Of a DNA stretch of 64,000 nt, positions 7,781 to 16,671 are shown piece by piece. Source of the stretch: Leuconostoc inhae KCTC 3774 (GTDB taxonomy: Bacteria; Bacillota; Bacilli; Lactobacillales; Lactobacillaceae). Position 1 is the stretch's first letter. Each line of letters opens with the position of its first letter. Below the pieces are notes generated by a model, which saw nothing but the letters and a program-made list of their open reading frames with translations, was not told the origin of the DNA and ran no database searches. The stretch spans positions 1-64,000 of the forward strand of contig AEMJ01000164.1 of assembly GCA_000166735.2 (NCBI GenBank). Direction: 5' to 3'. A program made the position numbers and the translations under genes.

Positions 7781-9406
7781 TTAGTTTAATTCATCACCAC
7801 TGTTGATATCAAACTGATGCACACTGCCATCCTTAAAAGTGACTGAATAACCTTTAACTTGTGTCCCATCTGTATTAAAGTAATACTTATGACCATCAAT
7901 GATCTGTTGACCTGTTAAAGGTAGACCACTACTGTCCAAGTACTGCCATTCACCGTTTGGCATTTCCATAAATCGATTCTTGATTTGACTATTTGACTGA
8001 GCTATCGTGACACCAAAAGGATACAAAACAGCAGACAAATTCTTTTCTGAATCCATTTGATTAACAGCATTAGTTAATACGATCGATCTTTGCTGATCAA
8101 ATGAATTACTGGCAAAACAACCAGAACCTACGCGTTGCAAACTGGATGGGAGTTCCACGTCTTTAATATGATTATCTAAAAAGGTGCCATCCCCAATTGA
8201 CTGTAAAGTATTTGGTAAATTAATGTCTGTTAGCTGATTACTAGAAAAAGCAAAATCGTTTAACGCTGTTATACCATTATTCGGCCAATTTATCTTTGAA
8301 ATATTGTTTGAAGCAAAAGCATACCAGCCAATACTTGATATATCAGTGTTTAAACAATTAGGAAGTGTTAATGTATTTGAAATTTGATTATCATAGAACG
8401 CAAAATTCCCAATTTGCTTGAGCCCCACTGCTTTTGAAAAATCAACTGCTACGATACCTAATGATTTAAATGCATTGTCGGCAATTTTCGTGACATTATC
8501 TGGTATAACAATAGTTTTACCAAGTGTTGTAATCCCTGATTTGACACCTGTAATCGTTGATAAATTCTGAGAATCATAGGTAAAACTATCTGCTGTATTG
8601 ATGTTACCGGTTGTTCCAGTACTATAGTTCTGGTGCTTTAAGGCATATTGACTGGCGATGCGGTTGGCTTGACCAGTATTTTGACCAAATGTTTCATAGC
8701 CATACCAACGAATCGGACGATTGCCACTGTTATTCAATTCGTTATTTGGTAACACGGCAACACGTGATGCTTGATTACCATAAAATGCACCCGATCCAAC
8801 ATTTAAATCATTAGTATGCTTAATCGTTGTTAAGTCAATTGTACTTAAACGATCACCAGCAAAAGACCAATCGCCTATTGCCGTGATGGTTGATGGTAGG
8901 TTAACTGCTGTTAGATTAGGATTTTTAGCAAAAGCACCATCATTAATATGGGTCACGCCGTCAGCAAATGTCACCACATTAATATCATTATCGTAAAATA
9001 TATACCACCCTAAATTATTATCGTTAAGATTAGGATAATTAACGGTGCTTAAATGGTTTTTAGCAAAAGCAAAATCACCAATAGATTTTAATTTAGTCGC
9101 CGCACTAAAATCAACTCGGCCAATACCTTGATTATAAAAAGCTGTATTTGCAATGCTTGTCACATTGTTTGGAACGACAACAGTCGCACCTATATGTTGT
9201 GTTTGATCATCTGAAAAACCATATAACACACCATCTTTAACGTTTAAAGGTGGTTGTGATATTGTATCGGCATGCGCTGTTATATGATTAAAATTAATCA
9301 TAAATGTTGCTAAAAATATGACACCCATTGTTTTTAAAAAAGCCCCATTTGTTTGTACTCTCCCAAAAAAGTACCTGATACTTATTATCCTACTACTAAC
9401 CTTCAT
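7781..9406 (-). CDS. Exported leucine-rich-repeat surface protein
   Basis: The 541-residue protein starts at 9406, where GGGGGA precedes the ATG; the longer frame to 9472 has no ribosome site. A basic N-terminus and hydrophobic stretch (GVIFLATFMINF) ending near AHADT form a signal peptide. The body carries two sets of BspA-type repeats of the form LxxIGDxAFxxNxLxxVxLP, separated by a linker. The last 50 residues (WQYLDSSGLPLTGQQIIDG, then YYFNTDG) resemble a glucan/choline-binding repeat. It is probably a wall- or glucan-associated adhesion protein; no LPxTG anchor is present. Confidence 0.8.
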   Translation of the reverse strand: MKVSSRIISIRYFFGRVQTNGAFLKTMGVIFLATFMINFNHITAHADTISQPPLNVKDGVLYGFSDDQTQHIGATVVVPNNVTSIANTAFYNQGIGRVDFSAATKLKSIGDFAFAKNHLSTVNYPNLNDNNLGWYIFYDNDINVVTFADGVTHINDGAFAKNPNLTAVNLPSTITAIGDWSFAGDRLSTIDLTTIKHTNDLNVGSGAFYGNQASRVAVLPNNELNNSGNRPIRWYGYETFGQNTGQANRIASQYALKHQNYSTGTTGNINTADSFTYDSQNLSTITGVKSGITTLGKTIVIPDNVTKIADNAFKSLGIVAVDFSKAVGLKQIGNFAFYDNQISNTLTLPNCLNTDISSIGWYAFASNNISKINWPNNGITALNDFAFSSNQLTDINLPNTLQSIGDGTFLDNHIKDVELPSSLQRVGSGCFASNSFDQQRSIVLTNAVNQMDSEKNLSAVLYPFGVTIAQSNSQIKNRFMEMPNGEWQYLDSSGLPLTGQQIIDGHKYYFNTDGTQVKGYSVTFKDGSVHQFDINSGDELN

Positions 9407-9480
9407 ATTTAATTTCCCCCAGTTATTCTGGCGTGCTGTCCGCACGCCCCTCATAATTGTAACCTTATTCAAATTTTAGA

Positions 9481-9789
9481 TAGTGATCAGTGAAGGACTA
9501 CCATACCTATCATGTGAATAAGGTATCAATCATTCCTTTTAGTTTACCATATTTTTGTTATATAGCCCAATTTCTATTAAAAATGCAATATAAAAAGCCC
9601 ACTTGAAGTGAACTTTCTAAAATACATATTAATTACGATATGCTAAATTATATAATAATCGCTGCAACACGCGTTGTCCTGATAAAAGGTCTGAATCGGT
9701 CGTATTCTCTTGTGTCACATGACTGACACCAGTATAATACTGGTGGCTAACAAAACAATCCCATTTCGTAACACTTATAAACCATTCAA
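9481..9789. other. Intergenic stretch with a possible micro-ORF
   Basis: No gene of normal size is visible. The minus strand holds a short open frame ending at 9629 whose last residues read SGQRVLQRLLYNLAYRN, and the hairpin CACCAGTATAATACTGGTG near 9729-9747 lies within it. There is no good ribosome site, so this may be the tail of a lost gene. Confidence 0.25.
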
Positions 9790-10587
9790 TTAATCAACAG
9801 ATCCCGCAAAACTAGGCATCCATCCAGAATACAATGTTTGCACACGCACCACATCTCCTGGTTGTGGTGCGGCAATAAATTGATTATTCCCTAAATAAAT
9901 ACCAACATGATATGTTTCTCCGTGACCACCCCAAAACAGCAAATCACCAGCTTGCGCCGCTGATACTGATTTCTGTTGTACAAGTGCCTCTTGGTAAACA
10001 GTGTAGCTGGGGAAATTTGATGTGCGACCAGAATTATTTAATACATAGGCAACAAATCCTGAACAATCGAATCCAGCAGGTGTTTTACCACCCCAAACGT
10101 AGGGTGTTCCCACTAAACTCATGGCTAAATCATGCCAATTAGAAGTATTTTGATTGGGAGTGTTGTTGTCATCATTATTACTGTTGTTATCAGATGCTAC
10201 TAATGTTAATACTTGACCAACCGCAATATAATTCACATTTTTTATGTTATTAGCATTGGCTAAATCAGTAACTGATATATCATGTGCTGCAGCAATACGA
10301 TACAAAGTATCACCTGCTTCAACCGTGTACGTACCAGTAGTATCTGTTTGGTTCGGATTAGTTGAACCAGAGGTCACTAATTGTTGCCCAACAAAAATTA
10401 GATTCGTATTTTGAATATTGTTTGCTTTGGCTAACTCAGCAACTGTTGTGCTATTTGCTGCGGCAATCGTATTAAGTGTGTCTCCCGCTTTAACTGTAAT
10501 CGTATCAGCTGATACAGAAGCGATCCCGGCAATGGCAAATGTACCGGCCGCCGCAGTGACAAACTTAATGATGGTAGATGGTTTCAT
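9790..10587 (-). CDS. LysM-NlpC/P60 cell-wall endopeptidase
   Basis: A 265-residue exported hydrolase. A signal peptide (residues 1-27, ending near SVSA) is followed by two LysM peptidoglycan-binding modules (about 29-71 and 85-129), an asparagine-rich linker and a C-terminal NlpC/P60 domain. The catalytic Cys is in TPAGFDCSGFVAYV and the His in YHVGIYLGNNQF. Such enzymes cut D-glutamyl-diamino-acid or related bonds in peptide stems during growth and cell separation. GGAG precedes the ATG. It is transcribed alone. Confidence 0.92.
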   Translation of the reverse strand: MKPSTIIKFVTAAAGTFAIAGIASVSADTITVKAGDTLNTIAAANSTTVAELAKANNIQNTNLIFVGQQLVTSGSTNPNQTDTTGTYTVEAGDTLYRIAAAHDISVTDLANANNIKNVNYIAVGQVLTLVASDNNSNNDDNNTPNQNTSNWHDLAMSLVGTPYVWGGKTPAGFDCSGFVAYVLNNSGRTSNFPSYTVYQEALVQQKSVSAAQAGDLLFWGGHGETYHVGIYLGNNQFIAAPQPGDVVRVQTLYSGWMPSFAGSVD

Positions 10588-11034
10588 GATGATTAACTCC
10601 TTCAGTTAATGTGTTACGATTTTAAGTTCGTAAGCAATTTAAATTACTCTCAAACCCATAGTTTGGTTGATTCTAGGATTGATTAGTTAAACTACTTATA
10701 GTATTATAAGTTAAAACTAACAGTTAGATTATCGGATTTTTTAAAAAATAGATAATACATGATAACCCTCTAAATGGTTAATGTTTTAGCACTTCTCAAA
10801 AAAATGCCATCGTGCCTTAAAAAAGCAATAACATAATTCGCTGTGCAAGTTATCATAGGGGTGTATGTTTATTAAATGCTTTGAACTACAACTTTGCACC
10901 TGAAGTGTATTTTTTATTACTAATTCCCCTGAATTATCTTAATAGAAAAAATATGTCTCATGGTTTCTTGATTTTTTTCATAACACAGATAATATTAAGA
11001 TTATTTTCATTTTAAAAAAATTTTGGAGGTTTAC
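10588..11034. other. AT-rich intergenic stretch, no gene seen
   Basis: About 450 bases separate two divergent genes and must hold both promoters. I see no open frame with a credible ribosome site, no strong hairpin and no named RNA motif. Confidence 0.4.
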
Positions 11035-12519
11035 ATGTTAATTAACTTTCTATCAAAAAAGAAACAGCGTCAGCTGGCTATTTTACAGTCACTTTTCACC
11101 AATACGACTAATGGGTTTCCTTATTTAGTAAAAGAATTTGATATAACAGAAGTTCAACTCACGCATGATATTGAAGATATTAACAAAACAGTTCAGACCA
11201 TAGCACACCAAAAATTAGTGGATACTTCTAATAAACATAACTACACGGTTAATATTGATGATATACATCTATATCAACAGCTTGAATTTCATTACCTCAA
11301 CGATTCATTGACTTTTCAAATCTGTTCTGAAATCATTACACATCGACATTTGCCATTCAACAATCTGTGCGATAAACTTGCTATCAGTACTTCTCATTGC
11401 TATAGGGTGTTAAAACAACTCAATAGTATTTTAGATCAATTCAATATTGTTATTACAATTGATCAACATACAGTCCCAGTATTTACTGGCAATGAAATCA
11501 ACATTAGAGTTTTTATATTCTCGTTCGTCAAATATTGTTTTCCACGCACAAACTGGCCTTTCCCAACAATTTCTCGTGCTGAAACAATTTCCGACTTTAA
11601 TCTATTAAGTCCTAATAACAAACTTGCGCCATCATTCGCAGAAGAAATCACTTTATTACTTGCCGTCATGAAAATCAGGCTATCTAAAAGTTATTTTGCA
11701 GAACCAATGTCCGAATACGTTCAAACATTGCTACAAAAATTCGTTGTCTCTGATTACAATACTTTTAAAAGCTTATTTTTTCAAAAAAAATGACAGATAA
11801 TAATATTATCAAAGTAGAATTTTTTACTTGAATTTTTTGCTCATTTACTATTACCTAATCTCATTGAAGAAAACCATGCAATTTCTTTAGGTACCATTAT
11901 TTCGCATTCTCACTTAAGCGCTGATATCTTTGTCAACAAACTAACGGCTAAGTGGCAAGAAAGATTCAATTTAGATTTAGCCTCTGATGACCTAGCCAAA
12001 GTAAAATATTTTTGTTTGATTTTTTACGTGTTAGCTTTTCACATTCACCTTAATATTATTGAAATTTTAAAATCTGATGCCACATTTTTAAATGACAAGC
12101 GCACAATAAACACCGCCGCCATGCATGACATCAGATCTTTTTTGACCACTACTTTACCAACAATAGGTCATAACAATCCTTGCCGTGACTTACCTCAAGA
12201 TTTTGCTATAGATTATTTTTCCAATTTGTTTTTCTTCTCTACTCAAACATACAAACAACAGCAAGTCACTATCTACATGCATTTTGCTGATTATAGTGTC
12301 CGAGAATTTCTAAAAACTAAACTTAAAACTATTTATACGCCACTCGCAGTCAAGACAGTAGATAATATCAATACAGCGGATATTATTTTGACAGATACTT
12401 TTGATATTATTGTGCCAAACAAGAAATGCATTGTTATACGTAATGTTTTTAATCCCCAAGAGTTACAAACAATGTTAACGGCTATTGATAATTCCTTATT
12501 TCTATCCGCCAAACGCTAA
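11035..12519 (+). pseudogene. Mga-like transcriptional regulator, frame-disrupted
   Basis: The two halves (11035-11793 and about 11815-12519) lie in the same frame and together have the length of an Mga-family regulator, about 495 residues, with N-terminal helix-turn-helix segments and a C-terminal EIIB-like part. Stops at 11791 and 11812 interrupt it. Adding one base to each of three runs (A8 at 11783-11790, T6 at 11820-11825, T6 at 11833-11838) gives a continuous KMTDNNIIKVEFFYLNFFAH and leaves the frame unchanged. The ATG at 11035 follows GGAGG. Targets are unknown; assignment to Mga rests on size and architecture. Confidence 0.6.
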
Positions 12520-12524
12520 TGATT

Positions 12525-12573
12525 AAAAAACCGGTTGTTCGGACAAATTAAGCTGTCCAAACAACCGGTTTTT
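12525..12573. terminator. Bidirectional terminator
   Basis: AAAACCGGTTGTT (plus GGACA) pairs with TGTCC and AACAACCGGTTTT across an 8-base loop, with one internal mismatch and T runs at both ends. It lies between convergent genes. Confidence 0.88.
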
Positions 12574-12591
12574 AATCTGAAAATCATCTAT

Positions 12592-13557
12592 TTAATTCAC
12601 TTTACTAAATAGAGGTTTCATCAATATCGGCGCAACAATAGTTGAAATAATGATAGCAACAATAAACTCCGCTGATGCCGCATCACCTATAAGATGAGAG
12701 GAAATTCCGATTTGTGTGATCACTAACGCCATTTCACCTCTTGAAATCATGCCAGCACCAATTGCTTGAGCAACAGTTTTATTTAAGCCTGATAACTTTG
12801 CACCAATGAGTGATCCGAAAAACTTAGTAATGATGGCTAAAATGCTAAATAGCATAATTGGCAATAACTTATTATTCAGATCTTGAAGTGCTATGCCTAA
12901 ACCAATGGATCCAAAAAAGATAGGATAAAACAACCAACTGCCCATCCAGTTAAGTCCTTGTGCTAGTTGCTCAGAAAATGATACTTTTCTTAACAAAATG
13001 CCCATTGCAAAAGCAATTAAAGGTAACAGACTACCAACACCTAGCGCGCCACCACCAATAAATACAGAAAATAGTGTCACTGCAATTAATGCGATAATAT
13101 CATCAAGCACGGCCGCAGATAAAATGATAGCACCCATAGGCGTTGCTAATTTCTTTTGTTCTGCTAATACAGCCAAAGTAATGGATATAGATGTGGCTGA
13201 AAAGACAACACCAGCAAATAATGACACTTTTAGTGTATAACCTAGTAACATGAAAGCAATTGGAAATGATACGGCAGGCACAATAACGCCCATAATTGCA
13301 ATTAACGTAGATGCTTTTATATATTTTCTCATCTCTTTAATATCAGATTCCATACCGGAATTTAACATAAGTATAAAAATACCAATCTCTGATAATAAAT
13401 GAATCAAACTAGTCGGATGCACAATGTTTAATACACTAGATCCGAGTATTATACCTGATAGAAGTTGTCCCACAACCTCTGAAAATCCAAGTTTTGGTGC
13501 TATTTTTCCAAAAATAATAGTAACAACAATCAATAATGCAATAATTATATATGACAT
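12592..13557 (-). CDS. CPA2-family cation:proton antiporter
   Basis: A 321-residue membrane protein of the NapA/KefB-like CPA2 family with about ten helices. The ion-binding acidic pair is seen as VLDDIIAL near residue 151, and GFSEVVGQLLSGIILG is the typical N-terminal motif. It exchanges Na+ or K+ for protons across the membrane. It is shorter than KefB because it lacks the cytoplasmic nucleotide-binding domain. GGAG lies before the ATG. A structured leader precedes it, and a degraded relative lies at 16080-16220. Confidence 0.85.
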   Translation of the reverse strand: MSYIIIALLIVVTIIFGKIAPKLGFSEVVGQLLSGIILGSSVLNIVHPTSLIHLLSEIGIFILMLNSGMESDIKEMRKYIKASTLIAIMGVIVPAVSFPIAFMLLGYTLKVSLFAGVVFSATSISITLAVLAEQKKLATPMGAIILSAAVLDDIIALIAVTLFSVFIGGGALGVGSLLPLIAFAMGILLRKVSFSEQLAQGLNWMGSWLFYPIFFGSIGLGIALQDLNNKLLPIMLFSILAIITKFFGSLIGAKLSGLNKTVAQAIGAGMISRGEMALVITQIGISSHLIGDAASAEFIVAIIISTIVAPILMKPLFSKVN

Positions 13558-13580
13558 AGTTTATCTCCTCAACAGAAAAA

Positions 13581-13690
13581 GCTTCAAAAACACATTGGTT
13601 CCCCGACCAATTAATTTCTTGAAGCTCTCGCCCAACCGTAATTTATTTAACTGTAACAATCATACCATTATTTATTATCCCATATCAAAT
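13581..13690 (-). promoter_or_regulatory. Structured leader of the antiporter gene
   Basis: On the minus strand AGCTTCAA and TTGAAGCT enclose an inner hairpin ATTGGT...ACCAAT, and the outer helix is followed by TTTTT, as in an attenuator. It is preceded by GGTTGGGCGAGAGC. The arrangement resembles a cis-acting RNA that ends in a terminator ahead of the ribosome site. I cannot assign it to a known riboswitch class with certainty. Confidence 0.5.
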
Positions 13691-13701
13691 AGAAGGTACT
13701 T

Positions 13702-14115
13702 TTATTTTTGAATACTTTTCTCAATTAAAAGACTAATCTGCTGACGAATAGTCGGTGTGATTTGCTTTATTGCAAAGGTTACTGGCCAAAAATCTCCTTC
13801 ATCCAATGTTGCAGCATCATTGAACCCTAAAGTTGAATATCTTGCTTTGAATTTGGTCGCAGGTTGGAAAAATAGAACAACTTTACCATTTCTGTTAGCA
13901 TAAGCTGGCATTGAATACCAAGTTTTTGGTTTTAATTCTGATGCTATTTTTTTAACAAGATGATGAATCTCAATGGCAATTTGTGCTTCACTATCTGTCA
14001 TCTCTGAAATTTTGTCTAGCACGTCAGCTTCTGTGTTTTTGGTTTTTCTAAGTTCCTCTGCTCGCTCTCTCATTGCCTCACGTTCAAAATCAGAAAAGGT
14101 ATCTTTATCCATCAT
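13702..14115 (-). CDS. DUF1801-like protein
   Basis: A 137-residue soluble protein. The N-terminal 40 residues are highly charged and helical (FEREAMRERAEELRKTK). The C-terminal part, with TWYSMPAYANRNGKVVLFFQ and a late FAIKQITP, matches the DUF1801/YdhG-like fold, whose biochemical role is not settled. AAAGGAG precedes the ATG. It lies between the antiporter and the damaged arsenic-type cluster and shows no operon partner. Confidence 0.6.
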   Translation of the reverse strand: MMDKDTFSDFEREAMRERAEELRKTKNTEADVLDKISEMTDSEAQIAIEIHHLVKKIASELKPKTWYSMPAYANRNGKVVLFFQPATKFKARYSTLGFNDAATLDEGDFWPVTFAIKQITPTIRQQISLLIEKSIQK

Positions 14116-14349
14116 GGTTTCTCTCCTTTAGACTATTATTTCTTAGTTTACCATTACTAGATGAGATTGTACCCATCTTTAAGTAAAATTTATTTTGTAT
14201 CATTTCTTGATATGATGCAAAACACCTATATGTCCTTAATCGTTTTTGTTATACTAATTTTTGGAGCTATAATAGATTGATCAAAAAGCTAGACTTAAAA
14301 ATAAATAGGCGCTTCAAATATATAGTGCTATAGAAAGTATATAAATCAT

Positions 14350-15453
14350 ATGCCAAACTTAATAAAAAAATTCTGGTCGACAAAACATTTTTAGTAACTT
14401 TCATTTTATCTATTATTTCCTTAGTGGCTGGTAATGTCAGGATAACAGATATTGATTTCAAAACAATCTATTCGTTAGCTTCCTTACTAATTATAGTGGC
14501 AATTTATCAAGATTTAGGCATTCTAAAACATATCGCCAATTATATTGTTTCAAAATGCCATTCTTCTCGTAGTGTATTTTTAGTACTATTATTATGTTCG
14601 TTTGTCGGATCAATGCTATTTACAAATGACGTCGCTATTTTAACTCTCGTTCCTATATTTTTTAATATTAAAAAATATATCAATTTACCTAGTATAGCTA
14701 CTATCAGCTTATTAGCGATATACGCAAATCTTGGTAGTTCTATCACACCTTTTGGTAATCCTCAAAATATTTATATCGTTTCATTTTATAAACTCAGTAT
14801 TTCTCAATTTTTAGGCATGTCACTTATTATCGGTTCAATAGCTCTCGTGGCGCTTTTTATAAGTTGTTTATTTATAGATAATGAAGAAGTGACTACAAAT
14901 TTCGACAATAATCAAGTCATAGATCGAAAAAAACTACCCTATTGATTGTTTCAAGTCTAGTTGTTTTACTAGGTGTATTGTCAGTTATTCCTATATTATT
15001 TTCATTAATAATAAGTATCTTAAGCGGGCTATTCTTAAGTAAAAAAGTATTTTTACACGTTGATTATGCAATTATACTAACATTCGTTAATTTTTTATAA
15101 TTGTTGGGGCTGTTAGCAAAATCGCTTTGGTTCATCACTTAGCTACCATTACCACTCAAAATTCAATAGCAACTTTTATTTCAGCATGTATAACGAGTCA
15201 ATTCATAAGTAACGTTCCTACTGCCGTATTACTATCTAAGTTTACTGATAACGTCTATCCCTTATTTTTAGGCGTATCTGTTGGTGGGCTTGGGACATTA
15301 ATAGCTTCTCTCGCAAATTTGTTAGCCCTAAGACAGTATTCTGCATATTCTCAAAATCACACAAATTTTACATTTTTTAAAATATTTACATTTCTGAATA
15401 TTTTATTTTTATCTATTTTTGTATTGATTGGATTATTGCTCTTATTTTTATAA
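14350..15453 (+). pseudogene. ArsB/SLC13-type anion permease, frame-disrupted
   Basis: Pieces in several frames form one polytopic protein of about 367 residues. Diagnostic stretches are TNDVAILTLVP, NLGSSITPFGNPQN and, in the second half, SQFISNVPTAVLLS, as in ArsB/NhaD/SLC13 permeases. Three one-base gaps account for all breaks: A7 at 14364-14370, A7 at 14927-14933 and T6 at 15091-15096. With these filled, the frame is open from ATG 14350. The convergent arsC suggests arsenite export, but other anions are possible. It is either a recently lost gene or a set of miscalled runs. Confidence 0.7.
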
Positions 15454-15495
15454 TTAAAAAAAGTGATAGTTCACCTCTAATTGTGGATAAAGTAA

Positions 15496-15528
15496 AAGCA
15501 ATCCATAGCTTATTATTGGATTGCTTAC
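15496..15528. terminator. Hairpin after arsC
   Basis: AAGCAATCC pairs with GGATTGCTT around a 13-base loop and is followed on the minus strand by TTTTAC. It lies between the convergent permease and arsC genes. Confidence 0.55.
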
Positions 15529-15534
15529 TAACTA

Positions 15535-15944
15535 TCATACGATGTCACTCTTTAATTCATATACTAAAGACTTAATCTGATCGCGTGTTTTTCTAAATTG
15601 ATTTTTCACAACCTCTTTTGTGCCAATAATGCCAGCTGGATCAACCAATGGCCAATGCAATCTAGTAATACTGGCTGGAGTAACTGGACATTTATCATTA
15701 GCGTCACCACAAAGTGTGATAGCATAATCACAACTAAATAAAAAATTTTCATCAATTAAATCAGATGTATGATTGGATATATCAATACCAATTTCATCCA
15801 TTGTATCGACAGCTAGCGGGTTTAATCCATGCTGTTCAGTACCCGCGCTTTTGATTATCCAATCATCAGGCATTATGTCTTTGGCAAATCCTTCAGCAAT
15901 CTGACTGCGACACGAGTTGCCTGTACACAAAAATAAATTTTCAT
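15535..15944 (-). pseudogene. arsC: Arsenate reductase ArsC (thioredoxin type), start frame-shifted
   Basis: The open frame of about 131 residues begins CTGNSCRSQ, the phosphatase-like active-site loop of thioredoxin-coupled ArsC, with the redox cysteines in LCGDANDKCP. The enzyme reduces arsenate to arsenite in the cytoplasm. The expected start MKIYFLCTGNS exists as ATG 15944 behind AAGGA but is out of frame by one base in the A5 run at 15929-15933 (plus strand). As given, translation would have to begin at a TTG with no ribosome site. One missing base explains it. Confidence 0.75.
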
Positions 15945-16079
15945 AATCGTTCCTTTCAAAATTTTATCTAAAAATTATTAGCTTGACGTAATATTAACTG
16001 ATTACAAATTAATTAACAAGCACATGGTCATTTTTTCAAGAATATGGGAATATATACCTATTTAATAATAGCAAGACCT

Positions 16080-16220
16080 ATCTCACTTCTGGTAATCATA
16101 CCAGTACCAACTGCATTTGCCACATTGGTACCTAAGCCTGACATCAATATATGAATCAGAAAACTTTGTAATAACAACTAAACTACTAACTATGACTATT
16201 AACATTAAAGTCTCTACAGT
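16080..16220 (-). pseudogene. Fragment of a second CPA2 antiporter gene
   Basis: In the minus strand, VVITKFSDS followed in a second frame by SGLGTNVANAVGTGMITRSE aligns with IITKFFGSLIGAKLSGLNKT and AIGAGMISRGE of the intact antiporter at 12592-13557. The fragment has lost both ends, so it is a genuine relic of a paralogue and not only a miscalled run. Confidence 0.7.
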
Positions 16221-16317
16221 TTTTTTGTGCAAGATGTGCCGTTGAATTTTACAATCTGCCACATCCATTTTAATTCGTATATATCTTGATTATGTACCAC
16301 ATTCTTGTTGACGTGCT

Positions 16318-16392
16318 TAATGTTTCCCTTTTGTGCAAATCAAAAACAGCTTACTTACGTATTTAAAATGTTTCCCTAAAAGTTTCCCATTT
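16318..16392. repeat. GTTTCCC direct repeats next to tRNA-Ser
   Basis: Three copies of (A/G)TGTTTCCC or AAGTTTCCC lie near 16319-16328, 16368-16376 and 16380-16388. Clusters of short direct repeats beside the 3' end of a tRNA gene resemble integrase arm-binding sites at the edge of an integrated element. No integrase gene is seen. Confidence 0.4.
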
Positions 16393-16490
16393 TTTGTGAA
16401 ATGCTATGAAATACAGTGCAACGTTTTCGAACAAAAAAAGCGCTACATCAAGGTTTTTGCAACCTTATGCAACGCCATGAAATGCTTAGT

Positions 16491-16577
16491 GGAGAAGAAG
16501 GGATTCGAACCCTCGCACGCTTTAACACGTCTACACCCTTAGCAAGGGCGCCTCTTCAGCCACTTGAGTACTTCTCC
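16491..16577 (-). tRNA. tRNA-Ser (anticodon GCU)
   Basis: Minus-strand cloverleaf of 87 bases: acceptor GGAGAAG/CTTCTCC, anticodon stem CGCCC/GGGTG with loop TTGCTAA giving anticodon GCT, a long variable arm as in class II tRNAs, and T loop GGTTCGAATCC. CCA is not encoded; the base after the acceptor stem reads A, whereas serine tRNAs usually carry G. Confidence 0.93.
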
Positions 16578-16671
16578 ATAACAGATATTATTATACCAGC
16601 TATAAACAATAGTAGCAAGCATTTTCGTGTGTTTGGTTCGTACAAAGCAAAAGATTGGCGCGTTAATGCGA

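Noticed and set aside
8611-8814. Plus-strand open frame inside the leucine-rich-repeat gene
   Set aside because: It is a shadow of a gene with clear repeats and signal peptide on the other strand.
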